A stretch of DNA of 64,000 nucleotides from Vibrio sp. 10N.261.55.A7 (GTDB lineage: Bacteria > Pseudomonadota > Gammaproteobacteria > Enterobacterales > Vibrionaceae), in the NCBI RefSeq assembly GCF_002877365.1, contig NZ_MCWZ01000277.1, positions 40,809-104,808 on the forward strand. Direction: 5' to 3'. The position numbers were made by a program, and so were the translations under genes. The notes under the pieces are model-generated. The model did not search any database. It saw only the letters and a program-made list of their open reading frames with translations, and was not told the DNA's origin. Positions 36,376 to 45,544 of this stretch are shown piece by piece; position 1 is the first letter of the stretch, and every line of letters starts with the position of its first letter.

Positions 36376-36762
36376 TCACCACATTTTATCAAACGGTAGA
36401 TACACTAAGTTTAATACGATAAGCGCTAACATGACGCCAAATGTCATCAACATCCCCGCTTTTCTTGCCGGAAAGGTATTCGATAAGATCGCTTTAGCGT
36501 GCAATATTCGACCAACAATAAAGACAATGCCAAGAATATGGATCAGAAAAAGAGGGCCAGAATTGAATTCAAATAACGCCATCATGATCAGAGTAATGGG
36601 AATGTATTCCGTCGCGTTGCTTTGAGCACTACGAGCGATTTTGAGCGACTCAACCTCTCCATCTGCATAAGCAATTTTATTGGCACGGCGCTGTTTAATG
36701 ACCTGAATAGACAGAAAAATCATAATACAAGCCAATAGCGAGGCATAAAGTGCTGTGACCAT
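36376..36762 (-). CDS. MAPEG family membrane protein
   Basis: A 128-residue, four-helix membrane protein. Residues 35-60 include ADGEVESLKIARSAQSNATEYIPITL, with the R-x-x-x-N-x-x-E-x-x-P motif of MAPEG (microsomal glutathione transferase-like) proteins, and a later HAKAIL segment. Bacterial MAPEG members are thought to conjugate glutathione to lipophilic substrates or peroxides. GGAGA precedes the ATG. Confidence 0.85.
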   Translation of the reverse strand: MVTALYASLLACIMIFLSIQVIKQRRANKIAYADGEVESLKIARSAQSNATEYIPITLIMMALFEFNSGPLFLIHILGIVFIVGRILHAKAILSNTFPARKAGMLMTFGVMLALIVLNLVYLPFDKMW

Positions 36763-36895
36763 AAGAGTGTCTCCTTTACTCTAAAATATGGGGAACCTGT
36801 AGCGAGCATGACAGAATCTCAACGCTATAGCTAGAATGCACTAGAGTAATGGTTCTAAAAGGGGATTCGTGATCATAAAGAGTGTGTGCTTAAGC

Positions 36896-36922
36896 AAAAA
36901 GCTAGACCTCTCGATCTAGCTT
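36896..36922 (-). terminator. Intrinsic terminator of the urt-ure operon
   Basis: On the minus strand AGCTAGA-TCGAGAGG-TCTAGCT is followed by TTTT, 34 nt past the ureG stop (A tract 36896-36900). Confidence 0.85.
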
Positions 36923-36955
36923 CTACGCACAATGTGTGAATACCTTAGACTTCCG

Positions 36956-37579
36956 TTAACTATGAAACTCAAGCATTCCCTGTGTGAGAATAAAATCAAT
37001 AATGGTGTCTAGCCCTTTGCTTTCTTTTAGGTTAGTGAATACGTAAGGCTTTGTTGGACGCATTCGCTGTGTATCCTGCTCCATGACTTCTAACGAAGCG
37101 CCGACATAAGGCGCAAGGTCAATTTTATTGATGACCAAAAGATCGGAACGGGTGATACCCGGGCCACCTTTACGTGGAATTTTCTCCCCTTCAGCCACAT
37201 CAATGACGTAAATCGTGAGATCGGCCAGCTCTGGGCTAAAGGTGGCACTGAGGTTGTCCCCCCCACTCTCAACAAACACCACGTCCAAATTTTTGTGCAG
37301 CTTGGCTAACTCTTCGACAGCGGCTAGGTTCATTGAGGCATCTTCGCGGATGGCAGTGTGAGGGCAGCCCCCCGTTTCCACGCCAATGATTCTATCGGGC
37401 TCTAACGCTTCAGCGCGCGTCAGAATTTTTGCGTCTTCTTGCGTGTAAATGTCGTTAGTCACAACTGCAATGTTCAGCTTGTCACGAATCGCCTTACACA
37501 GCACTTCCAACAACGCTGTTTTTCCTGATCCTACTGGGCCACCAATACCAATACGCAGTGGCTGTTTATAACTTTCCAT
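36956..37579 (-). CDS. ureG: Urease accessory GTPase UreG
   Basis: About 207 residues; SIMIBI-class GTPase that delivers nickel to urease with UreE, UreF and UreD. P-loop [15 protein letters not shown], then the metal-binding CPH motif in [26 protein letters not shown], and the guanine motif [11 protein letters not shown]. The start is ATG 37579 with AAGGA 6 nt upstream; the frame extends two codons further. Last gene of the operon before its terminator. Confidence 0.95.
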   Translation of the reverse strand: MESYKQPLRIGIGGPVGSGKTALLEVLCKAIRDKLNIAVVTNDIYTQEDAKILTRAEALEPDRIIGVETGGCPHTAIREDASMNLAAVEELAKLHKNLDVVFVESGGDNLSATFSPELADLTIYVIDVAEGEKIPRKGGPGITRSDLLVINKIDLAPYVGASLEVMEQDTQRMRPTKPYVFTNLKESKGLDTIIDFILTQGMLEFHS

Positions 37580-37648
37580 AATCATTCCTTTATTGTGCCG
37601 TTCCCACCACTTTCTAATAGCTCGTACAGTCAGTGCACGATGGCCAAA

Positions 37649-38374
37649 TTAAGAGCGGAAAAGCCTCGTATATTGTGTTTCATGTAAACTGCTGGCGATA
37701 GATACTGACGGAGTAAAACTGCCTATCATCCAATCTTCTGTTTGTTCTGAAATAGCGAGTGCTTGTGCAAATCGGTCTGACAAATTGATCAAGGCAATCT
37801 GCCCATCGGTTTGACCAAGGGGCACCAACTTCACACCCGCCATCACTAAATTTTCAGCCCAGCTCCAAAGGTAGCCTTTCTTTAACTCATTAAGCTCTAT
37901 CTGCCAGTGCACGGCTGCAACACATAGTCCTAGAAGCTGTGTTGGCGGATAGTCACTTAAATCAACGCCATCTACTCGAATATCTAAACGATTGAGTAAC
38001 GTGTTCAACGCCAAACCACGTTGCTTTTCTTCAGCACGCAGCTCTTTAGTCTCACGACTGCAAACAAGCTTTTCCGCGAAGTGCTGAATTTGAGATTGAT
38101 CCGAAGATTCTACCGCTCGATACAACCTATCTATCACGGGCAATTCTAGAGTCGCAACGCTGCTAAACAACATATTGCTCATCCAATCTTCCATTGCCGT
38201 TCGATTGGTCACCCAGCCAGCCTCAACCGCCCACTCAAGGCCTTGTGAATACGTGAACCCACCAATGGGCAATGAAGGGCTTATTAGCTGAAACAGTCGA
38301 TAACTCGAGACATCGGCTACATTGTTTGACGTATGCGATGGCTCAGTTGCTGGCTCTGAATGAACAGGCATCAC
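37649..38374 (-). CDS. ureF: Urease accessory protein UreF
   Basis: A 241-residue all-helical protein that links UreD to UreG and gates GTP hydrolysis during nickel insertion. SYRLFQLISPSLPIGGFTYSQGLEWAVE is the family signature (in part: SPSLPIGGFTYSQGLE). LGLCVAAVHWQI and LVPLGQTDGQ further support it. It begins directly after hupE without a gap. Confidence 0.94.
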   Translation of the reverse strand: MMPVHSEPATEPSHTSNNVADVSSYRLFQLISPSLPIGGFTYSQGLEWAVEAGWVTNRTAMEDWMSNMLFSSVATLELPVIDRLYRAVESSDQSQIQHFAEKLVCSRETKELRAEEKQRGLALNTLLNRLDIRVDGVDLSDYPPTQLLGLCVAAVHWQIELNELKKGYLWSWAENLVMAGVKLVPLGQTDGQIALINLSDRFAQALAISEQTEDWMIGSFTPSVSIASSLHETQYTRLFRS

Positions 38375-38965
38375 TTATGACGCCACCAAGAATAAAGAGC
38401 TTGCTGTCGCAACCGCGACCGACAACCAAGGTGAAGACAGTAAACGGCCGCCCTGAACACCCAATGTCATCAATACGCACGCGGTGATGCCCATGCCCAT
38501 TGAAAACGGTCCGATGGCTGCACTGGCTTCTACACCATGAGCGTAACCGTGGAAAAACATCATGCTAATGCACAAACCCACCGCAAGCTTAATCATCCGT
38601 TGCGATGCATTAAAGGCATGCCAAATCGCGCCACTGACCACAAACAAAGAAGCCACAATGGCGGCCTCGACACCGGACGCAACCCCTAAAACGTGGCCAA
38701 TCAGCAGCCCAAACATAAGTGTTGCAAACGCTGCAGCGACTAAGCCAAGTTTCTGTTTATTGGTTACTTTAAGGCAACCGACTAACAAGCCAAATGCCAC
38801 CAACATGATCAGGTGGTCAATGCCTGTCACAGGGTGAGTTAAGCCGCAGGTGAACGCCATAGAGTCATGACTATGCCCTGGGTGAGCCAAGGCAACTGCC
38901 GGAGATAAAGCCAAAACTGACGCTGCTAATTTTGTCGACGCTGATTTATGAAATGTCGCTTTCAT
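38375..38965 (-). CDS. ureJ: HupE/UreJ nickel permease
   Basis: A 196-residue membrane protein with a signal-like first segment and about six helices. After cleavage near ALAH comes HPGHSHDSMAFTCGLTHPVTGIDHL, where HPGHSHD and the H-P-x-x-G-x-D-H motif mark the HupE/UreJ nickel/cobalt permeases (in part here: THPVTGIDHLIML). It probably supplies Ni(II) for urease. Its place between ureE and ureF supports this. Confidence 0.9.
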   Translation of the reverse strand: MKATFHKSASTKLAASVLALSPAVALAHPGHSHDSMAFTCGLTHPVTGIDHLIMLVAFGLLVGCLKVTNKQKLGLVAAAFATLMFGLLIGHVLGVASGVEAAIVASLFVVSGAIWHAFNASQRMIKLAVGLCISMMFFHGYAHGVEASAAIGPFSMGMGITACVLMTLGVQGGRLLSSPWLSVAVATASSLFLVAS

Positions 38966-39005
38966 TGAGATTTCCTTCTCTTATTCTAATTTATTAAAAT
39001 TCGTT

Positions 39006-39506
39006 TTAGTGATGGTGATGACCGCCGCCACTCTTCCCACCGTAAGCGCCACCTTCTGGCTCAAATGGGGCTTTTTCAACCGTGATTTGAGCACCGAGCC
39101 CTTCCACCATTTCATCAAGCACATGATCATGTTGGTAGCGAACCCAGCCAAACTCGACTTGCAATGGCACATGGCGATTACCTAAATGGTAAGCAACACG
39201 AGTCAATAGATGCAAATCACTGCAATACACCGACGACACTTTCTCTGGCGCCGCTTTCACTTCAATCACTTCGCCACATTTACTCTTTAGCTGTTCACCG
39301 CCACGCAGAATATGTCCTCTAGGTAAAAACAAACCGGCGTCGCGCCCATCGTCAAGAATGACTTTTAAACGGCTTTTAATGCGGCTATCGATAGGCAAGC
39401 TAAGGTACCCATGAGGCCTCGCGGTCACTTTGTCTGTTACTTCTACTAATTCAATCACTGTCTTGTCCTCAATACCTATCCTGAACAGAACCTCTGTCCA
39501 CTCCAT
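39006..39506 (-). CDS. ureE: Urease nickel chaperone UreE
   Basis: A 166-residue nickel metallochaperone. The N-terminal peptide-binding domain is followed by the metal-binding domain with LGNRHVPLQVE, whose histidine is the conserved dimer-interface ligand, and YQHDHVLDEMVEGLG. The C-terminus is a short His tail, GGKSGGGHHHH, that adds nickel sites. It begins 3 nt after ureC. Confidence 0.95.
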   Translation of the reverse strand: MEWTEVLFRIGIEDKTVIELVEVTDKVTARPHGYLSLPIDSRIKSRLKVILDDGRDAGLFLPRGHILRGGEQLKSKCGEVIEVKAAPEKVSSVYCSDLHLLTRVAYHLGNRHVPLQVEFGWVRYQHDHVLDEMVEGLGAQITVEKAPFEPEGGAYGGKSGGGHHHH

Positions 39507-39509
39507 CCT

Positions 39510-41213
39510 CTAAAATAAAAAGTAACGCTGCGCCATCGGCAATACTTCTGCAGGCTCACAAATTAGAAGCTCTCCGTCCGCTCTCACCTGATAGGTTTGA
39601 GAATCCACTTCAATGTTGGGCTGCCAATCATTGAGCTTCATGTCGGCTTTGCTGATGGTTCGGCACTGCTTAGCTACCCCGATAAGGCTTCCAAGCCCAA
39701 GCTCGGAAGCGATTCCCGCATCTTGCGCAGCTTGAGAAACAAACAACATAGAGGTATTTTGAGAAGCCTTGCCATAGCTACCAAACATGGAACGGTAGTG
39801 CACAGGTTGTGGGGTTGGGATAGACGCATTAGGGTCGCCCATTGGCGCCATGGCTATCATGCCCCCCTTTAGAATCACACTCGGCTTAACCCCAAAAAAG
39901 GCAGGCTTCCACAGCACCAAATCGGCCAATTTTCCGACTTCAATTGAACCCACCTCGTGAGCCATACCATGTGTTATTGCAGGGTTAATGGTGTATTTGG
40001 CGACGTAGCGTTTAAGGCGAAAGTTATCACTGTAGCTAGAGTCTTCTTTCAGGCTACCGCGTTGTACCTTCATCTTGTGCGCGGTTTGCCACGTTCGAGT
40101 AATCACCTCTCCGACACGGCCCATGGCTTGAGAGTCAGATGCAATCATTGAGAAAGCGCCGAGATCGTGCAAAATGTCTTCTGCAGCAATGGTTTCACGG
40201 CGAATACGGGATTCCGCAAACGCGACATCTTCTGCAATTGATGGCGACAAGTGGTGACACACCATCAACATGTCTAAATGCTCATCTACGGTGTTAACGG
40301 TGTACGGTCTTGTTGGGTTTGTCGATGACGGAAGAACGTTTGATTCTCCCGCCGCTTTGATGATATCAGGCGCATGACCACCGCCCGCACCTTCGGTGTG
40401 ATAAGTATGAATAACGCGATCGCCAATTGCACCAAGCGTCGATTCCACAAAGCCTGATTCATTGAGCGTGTCGGTGTGAATCGCGACTTGCACGTCCATC
40501 TCATCAGCCACGGTTAAACACGTGTCGATTGACGCGGGTGTGGTTCCCCAGTCTTCGTGCAGTTTAAGGCCGACTGCGCCAGCGGTGACTTGCTCTCTTA
40601 GTGCTTCAGGTTGACTGGCATTGCCTTTACCAAGCAAGCCGAAGTTCATTGGAAACTGATCCAAAGACTCCAGCATACGGTGCATGTTCCATGGTCCTGG
40701 TGTACATGTGGTGGCGTTGGTTCCGGTATTTGGCCCTGTACCTCCGCCAATCATGGTCGTCACACCTGACGCCAATGCCTCTTCAATTTGTTGTGGGCAA
40801 ATAAAGTGTATGTGCGAGTCAATGCCGCCAGCGGTGAGAATCGAACCTTCGCCAGCCAACACTTCTGTGCCCGGCCCAATATTGATATCCACCCCAGGTT
40901 GAATGTCAGGGTTACCCGCTTTACCAATCGCCGAAATTCGACCGTTCTTAACCGCCACATCGGCTTTTATGATGCCCCAGTAGTCGAGAATTAACGCGTT
41001 AGTGATGACAAGATCTGGCGTTTCGCTACTTGGCATTTGACCCTGACCCATACCATCACGAATCACCTTGCCGCCGCCAAATTTTACCTCGTCGCCGTAA
41101 ATGGTTAAGTCCTTTTCAACTTCCAGCCACAATTCGGTATCCGCCAACCGCACACGATCACCGACTGTCGGACCAAACATTTCAGCGTAGGCCTGTCTGG
41201 ATATACTCGCCAT
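39510..41213 (-). CDS. ureC: Urease alpha (catalytic) subunit UreC
   Basis: A 567-residue catalytic subunit, the same length and numbering as the Klebsiella enzyme's. Nickel ligands H134 and H136 are in [11 protein letters not shown], the carbamylated lysine K217 in GLKLHEDWG, and the mobile flap C319-H320 in MVCHHLS. All active-site residues I can place are intact, so it should hydrolyse urea to ammonia and carbamate. Separate ureA and ureB genes give the usual three-subunit bacterial form. Confidence 0.97.
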   Translation of the reverse strand: MASISRQAYAEMFGPTVGDRVRLADTELWLEVEKDLTIYGDEVKFGGGKVIRDGMGQGQMPSSETPDLVITNALILDYWGIIKADVAVKNGRISAIGKAGNPDIQPGVDINIGPGTEVLAGEGSILTAGGIDSHIHFICPQQIEEALASGVTTMIGGGTGPNTGTNATTCTPGPWNMHRMLESLDQFPMNFGLLGKGNASQPEALREQVTAGAVGLKLHEDWGTTPASIDTCLTVADEMDVQVAIHTDTLNESGFVESTLGAIGDRVIHTYHTEGAGGGHAPDIIKAAGESNVLPSSTNPTRPYTVNTVDEHLDMLMVCHHLSPSIAEDVAFAESRIRRETIAAEDILHDLGAFSMIASDSQAMGRVGEVITRTWQTAHKMKVQRGSLKEDSSYSDNFRLKRYVAKYTINPAITHGMAHEVGSIEVGKLADLVLWKPAFFGVKPSVILKGGMIAMAPMGDPNASIPTPQPVHYRSMFGSYGKASQNTSMLFVSQAAQDAGIASELGLGSLIGVAKQCRTISKADMKLNDWQPNIEVDSQTYQVRADGELLICEPAEVLPMAQRYFLF

Positions 41214-41252
41214 TACTATTCCTTGTTGTTAATGCTTAAAAGACAAAACAGA

Positions 41253-41594
41253 CTAGAGGTTGCCCATGATCTTTCCTTGGAAACCATACACCTCACGCTT
41301 GCCAGCGAACGCCACCAATTCAACCGTGCGAGACTGGCCAGGCTCAAAACGGGTGGCCGTTCCAGCGGCAATGTTCAATCGGAAACCTCGCGCGAGTTCA
41401 CGCTCAAAATTAAGCGCATTGTTCACCTCAAAGAAATGATAATGCGAGCCAATTTGAACGGGTCTATCGCCCAAGTTCTCTACTTTTATGGTGATGGTTT
41501 CTCGGCCAACGTTGAGTTCGATGTCACCTTGTACGGTTTCGATTTGACCTGGCACAAGCCCTTTACGCTCGTTATTTGAAATCGCCATACCCAC
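41253..41594 (-). CDS. ureB: Urease beta subunit UreB
   Basis: A 113-residue structural subunit. Signature blocks are [34 protein letters not shown] and [18 protein letters not shown]. The MGMAIS start could be ATG 41594 or 41588. It is 39 nt before ureC and 2 nt after ureA. Confidence 0.96.
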   Translation of the reverse strand: MGMAISNNERKGLVPGQIETVQGDIELNVGRETITIKVENLGDRPVQIGSHYHFFEVNNALNFERELARGFRLNIAAGTATRFEPGQSRTVELVAFAGKREVYGFQGKIMGNL

Positions 41595-41596
41595 TC

Positions 41597-41899
41597 CTAG
41601 ACAATCGGTTCATGAACAGTGACAAGCTTAGTTCCATCGGGAAACGTCGCTTCCACTTGTACGTCTGGAATCATTGAAGGCACCCCCTCCATGACATCTT
41701 CCGCCGTTAGCAAAGTGCGTCCAAAATCCATGAGCTCAGAGACGGTTTTTCCTTCTCGGGCGCCCTCAAGAATCGCGCTGGATATGAAAGCGATGGATTC
41801 TGGGTAATTAAGTTTTAAGCCTTTATTTTTACGCTGCGTTGCTAACATGCCAGCGCAGAAGATCAGCAGCTTGTCCTTTTCTCTTGGCGTGAGTTCCAT
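41597..41899 (-). CDS. ureA: Urease gamma subunit UreA
   Basis: A 100-residue structural subunit: [41 protein letters not shown] and [21 protein letters not shown] are canonical. Located between ureD and ureB. Confidence 0.97.
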   Translation of the reverse strand: MELTPREKDKLLIFCAGMLATQRKNKGLKLNYPESIAFISSAILEGAREGKTVSELMDFGRTLLTAEDVMEGVPSMIPDVQVEATFPDGTKLVTVHEPIV

Positions 41900-41934
41900 T
41901 TACTTGCCTTACTGTCGTTGTTTTTGTATTCACG

Positions 41935-42843
41935 TTAGGTCGCCCAAATACGCGGTGGGTGCGGACACTCTCCAGTCCAGTGCTCCCTTGTCAGTTGCCA
42001 AACCTGTTGGAAGCAATCCAAGATCACTTCACTCCAGTTCCCTAACGCTCTAATTACTAATAAATTTTCAATCTGACTCGCAGCGATTAATACCGCATCT
42101 TGCGTATTCTCTTCTTGTAACTTAGAGAGCAAGCTCTGTACCAATTGGCCAAAATCTTCGTCGTCAATTGAAATATAAAGTGTCCCCATCATTTGATAAC
42201 CTAACATCCCTTTATTTTTCAATAGATTATCAACACCCCTAACATTAAGCCCTTCGCTAAGTATCAGCTTTTCATCAAGGTAAATATCTGTTTTCCCAAC
42301 TAAGTGACCAGACTCATATCCCTCATTTAGTGCAGGTCGCCCAAAACAGTGCATCTCCCAGCCCAAAAACTGTGCACCTGTTTCAAGATGCACTTCGGTG
42401 TCCAAACGAACATGCGCATCGGTAAAAAAGATGTTTTCTTGAGGCAGCCATTCAAGACGAGAATCTTTACTGACATAGAAAGTTTGTTGTTGCCTTGCGT
42501 ACTTTGATTCAGAGCGATAAAACTTGGTTGCACCAGGTGTGGTAATCAAGGTTTGAGCACCCTCATCGGCAGAAACGCGAATGTTAAGTGTGTCACCACC
42601 AACAACGCCTCCAGGCGGGTGCAACAAATAGGTATGACAAGGATTCCCTTCTGGGTATAACGGCCTTTGAATCGCAAGCGGCCCTTGCTGAGAGCGGTGC
42701 TTGAGCACTGTCTTGTCGCCACGGTCAATGAATTTAAGCTGCAGTGACGCTTTCCAACCAAACTCAGTATGAGCGTCGATAACCTGCCCTAGGTTGAGAC
42801 GGTTTGGCATTTTTTCTGATTGAAAGGAATCCATCGCCATCAT
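41935..42843 (-). CDS. ureD: Urease accessory protein UreD
   Basis: A 302-residue accessory protein that docks on apo-urease and receives nickel from UreG. Blocks: KTVLKHRSQQGPLAIQRPLYPEG, HPPGGVVGGDTLNI, TTPGATKFYRS, QENIFFTDAHV and WEMHCFGRPA. The ATG overlaps the urtE stop (ATGA), which shows that uptake and urease genes are one transcription unit. Confidence 0.95.
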   Translation of the reverse strand: MMAMDSFQSEKMPNRLNLGQVIDAHTEFGWKASLQLKFIDRGDKTVLKHRSQQGPLAIQRPLYPEGNPCHTYLLHPPGGVVGGDTLNIRVSADEGAQTLITTPGATKFYRSESKYARQQQTFYVSKDSRLEWLPQENIFFTDAHVRLDTEVHLETGAQFLGWEMHCFGRPALNEGYESGHLVGKTDIYLDEKLILSEGLNVRGVDNLLKNKGMLGYQMMGTLYISIDDEDFGQLVQSLLSKLQEENTQDAVLIAASQIENLLVIRALGNWSEVILDCFQQVWQLTREHWTGECPHPPRIWAT

Positions 42844-43535
42844 ACGGTTAAATACTCCTTGATCAGTGCTTCGTTCAACCCTGCCATTTCACCTTCCGCC
42901 ACCTGTCTACCGCGGTCTAGAATGCAAAATTGATCGCCCACTTTTCGAGCAAACGGCAGTTTTTGTTCAACGAGCAGAACAGTCAAACCCATCTTCTCAT
43001 TGAGCATTCGGATAATGTCGCCAATCTCTTGCACAATGTTGGGCTGAATCCCTTCGGTTGGTTCATCTAAAATGAGTAACTTTGGGTTCACGACCAACGC
43101 ACGGCCAATCGCAAGTTGCTGCTGCTGACCACCCGATAAATCGCCACCGCGTCGATGCAGCATTTCTTTCAACACAGGAAAAAGATCGAAAATGAAGTCA
43201 GGGATCGTTCGGTCACCTTTTTCACGGATTGGTAGCCCAACTTCCAGATTCTCTTGCACTGTCAACATTGGGAATATTTGGCGCCCTTGCGGTACATAGC
43301 CAATCCCCATTCGTGGTCTTGATTCGGCGTCATGCTTGAGCAGCGATTCACCATGAAGCTGGATATCGCCACTTTTCACTTTGACGAGCCCCATGATGCA
43401 CTGAAGTAACGTCGTTTTACCCACACCATTGCGCCCCATTAAAACTGTGCATTTACCTTTTGGAATGGACATGTCCAGATCCCAAAGCGTGTGGCTTTCA
43501 CCGTAAAACTGATTCAATGATTGGATCTGCAGCAT
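42840..43535 (-). CDS. urtE: Urea ABC transporter ATPase UrtE
   Basis: A 231-residue LivF-type ATPase. Walker A GRNGVGKTTLL, signature LSGGQQQQLAIGRALV, Walker B LLILDEPTEGIQP, and an IPQGRQIFPMLTVQENLEVGL stretch typical of branched-chain amino acid/urea importers. The urease context makes urea the substrate. Confidence 0.94.
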   Translation of the reverse strand: MLQIQSLNQFYGESHTLWDLDMSIPKGKCTVLMGRNGVGKTTLLQCIMGLVKVKSGDIQLHGESLLKHDAESRPRMGIGYVPQGRQIFPMLTVQENLEVGLPIREKGDRTIPDFIFDLFPVLKEMLHRRGGDLSGGQQQQLAIGRALVVNPKLLILDEPTEGIQPNIVQEIGDIIRMLNEKMGLTVLLVEQKLPFARKVGDQFCILDRGRQVAEGEMAGLNEALIKEYLTV

Positions 43536-43536
43536 G

Positions 43537-44388
43537 TTATTCCCCTAAATAAACCTGTTTAACTTCTGGATGCGCTTGTACTTGGTCCATTGTGCCTTCA
43601 GCGAGCACATGCCCCTGGTGCAAAACAGTCACATGGCTAGCAATCGATCGGACGAAGTCCATATCGTGTTCCACCACAACCACGGAGTGTTTCCCAGCAA
43701 GCGAGTTAAGCAGTTCGGAGGTTCGATCCATCTCTTGGTGTGTCATGCCCGCAACGGGTTCATCAACCAGAAGTAACTTGGGGTTCTGCATTAAAAGCAT
43801 GCCGATTTCGAGCCACTGCTTTTGACCATGAGACAGGTTGCCTGCGTTTAACACCGCCAAATCTTTCAGATGAATCAACTCAAGTACCGATTCCAACTTG
43901 TCTTTCTGCTCGCCCGTTAACCACGCCATGTAGGTGCCCCAAACACCGCGCACACCCGACATCGCCAGCTCTAGGTTTTGCCATACGGTGAGGCATTCAA
44001 TCACTGTAGGTTTTTGAAACTTTCGTCCGACCCCTGCATTGGCGATTTCAGACTCATTCATTTCAAGAAGATTGATGTTTGAGCCCAACCACACCTTGCC
44101 TGTGTCTGGTTTGGTTTTCCCCGTGATGATGTCCATCATTGTGGTTTTACCCGCCCCATTCGGGCCGATAATGCAGCGAAGCTCGCCCTCTTTGATATAG
44201 AGATTCAGATCATTGATTGCCTTAAACCCATCAAAACTCTTGTTCACGCCTTCCACGTACAAAAGAACGTTATGACGAGTGTCTATCAGCGGGTGCTGCT
44301 CTGCTTTTAAAAAAGGAAACACTTCATCTCTACGAGTGAATTCATGGACTGTATGTTTTATCTGCATGGCTCGATTTAACGTATTCAT
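43537..44388 (-). CDS. urtD: Urea ABC transporter ATPase UrtD
   Basis: A 283-residue LivG-type ATPase: Walker A GPNGAGKTTMMD, signature LSHGQKQWLEIGMLLM, Walker B LLLVDEPVAGMTHQE, with GVGRKFQKPTVIECLTVWQNLELA being characteristic of UrtD. A 45-residue N-terminal extension precedes the ATPase core. It overlaps urtC by 4 nt. Confidence 0.94.
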   Translation of the reverse strand: MNTLNRAMQIKHTVHEFTRRDEVFPFLKAEQHPLIDTRHNVLLYVEGVNKSFDGFKAINDLNLYIKEGELRCIIGPNGAGKTTMMDIITGKTKPDTGKVWLGSNINLLEMNESEIANAGVGRKFQKPTVIECLTVWQNLELAMSGVRGVWGTYMAWLTGEQKDKLESVLELIHLKDLAVLNAGNLSHGQKQWLEIGMLLMQNPKLLLVDEPVAGMTHQEMDRTSELLNSLAGKHSVVVVEHDMDFVRSIASHVTVLHQGHVLAEGTMDQVQAHPEVKQVYLGE

Positions 44389-45533
44389 ACCGCTACCTCT
44401 TCCGATGTTTTTTCTGCTGGCGAGAATTTCTTACGTGCCAAGTGAACCTTGTCCGAGATAAAGCCAATTAGCCCTTTTGGGAAATACATGGTGGAAAGAA
44501 CAAACAAGCCCCCCAGAGCAAACAACCAAACTTCAGGAAATTCGACCGTAAACCAGCTCTTGGCGTAGTTGATCACGAGCGCCCCAACGATGGCACCAAA
44601 CAAGGTCGCGCGACCACCAAGCGCCACCCAAACCACCACTTCAATCGAGTTCAGTGGCGCGAATTCACCAGGGTTAATTATGCCCACTTGCGGAACGTAC
44701 AATGCGCCAGCAATACCTGCGATAACGGCTGATAGTACAAAGATCCACAACTTGATTCCGTCGACGTCATACCCCATGAATCGCGTTCTAGATTCGGTAT
44801 CTCGAATCGCCATTGAGACGCGACCAAGTCGGCTACTGATGACACTTCGGCAGACAAGGTAGCTGATCACGAGAGCAACCCCAGTCACCATAAATAGCGC
44901 GATCTTGGTGCTGTCTTGTTGCAGGCTATAACCAAGAATATCTTTGAAATCGGTGAGGCCATTGTTGCCGCCAAACCCCATCTCATTGCGGAAGAATGCC
45001 AGCATTAACGCGTAAGTCAGCGCTTGAGTCATGATAGACAGGTAGACACCAGACACACGCGAACGAAAGGCGAGATAACCAAAGACATACGCTAATACGC
45101 CTGGTACCACGACCACCATCAGGCATGCAAACCAGAATTGATCGAAGCCTTGCCAGAACCAAGGCAATTCTTGCCAGTTCAAGAACACCATGAAATCGGC
45201 TAACACGGGGTTACCGTAGACGCCTCGGTCACCAATTTGACGCATTAAATACATGCCCATGGCGTAACCACCCAGAGCAAAGAATGCCCCATGCCCAAGG
45301 CTCAATATGCCTAAGTATCCCCATACAAGATCCACGGCGAGCGCGAGCATGGCATAGCTTAGGTATTTCCCCATCAGCGAGATAGTGAAGGTTTCAACAT
45401 GAAAAGGATGCCCGACGGGTAACATCGTATTGGCTAATGGTACGAAAATTACGGCCGCTAAGATGGCCAATATAGTGAGCTGTCCGCCCTTGTCGCCACG
45501 CATTGCGGACAACACAAAAGATTTTGATTGCAT
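44385..45533 (-). CDS. urtC: Urea ABC transporter permease UrtC
   Basis: A 382-residue LivM-type permease with about ten helices: YLSYAMLALAVDLVWGYLGILSLGHGAFFALGGYAMGMYL holds the family motif GILSLGHGAFFALGGYAMG, and NPGEFAPLNSIEVVVWVALGGRATLFGAI is the coupling loop region. Eleven nt separate it from urtB. Confidence 0.94.
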   Translation of the reverse strand: MQSKSFVLSAMRGDKGGQLTILAILAAVIFVPLANTMLPVGHPFHVETFTISLMGKYLSYAMLALAVDLVWGYLGILSLGHGAFFALGGYAMGMYLMRQIGDRGVYGNPVLADFMVFLNWQELPWFWQGFDQFWFACLMVVVVPGVLAYVFGYLAFRSRVSGVYLSIMTQALTYALMLAFFRNEMGFGGNNGLTDFKDILGYSLQQDSTKIALFMVTGVALVISYLVCRSVISSRLGRVSMAIRDTESRTRFMGYDVDGIKLWIFVLSAVIAGIAGALYVPQVGIINPGEFAPLNSIEVVVWVALGGRATLFGAIVGALVINYAKSWFTVEFPEVWLFALGGLFVLSTMYFPKGLIGFISDKVHLARKKFSPAEKTSEEVAV

Positions 45534-45544
45534 AATGATTGTCC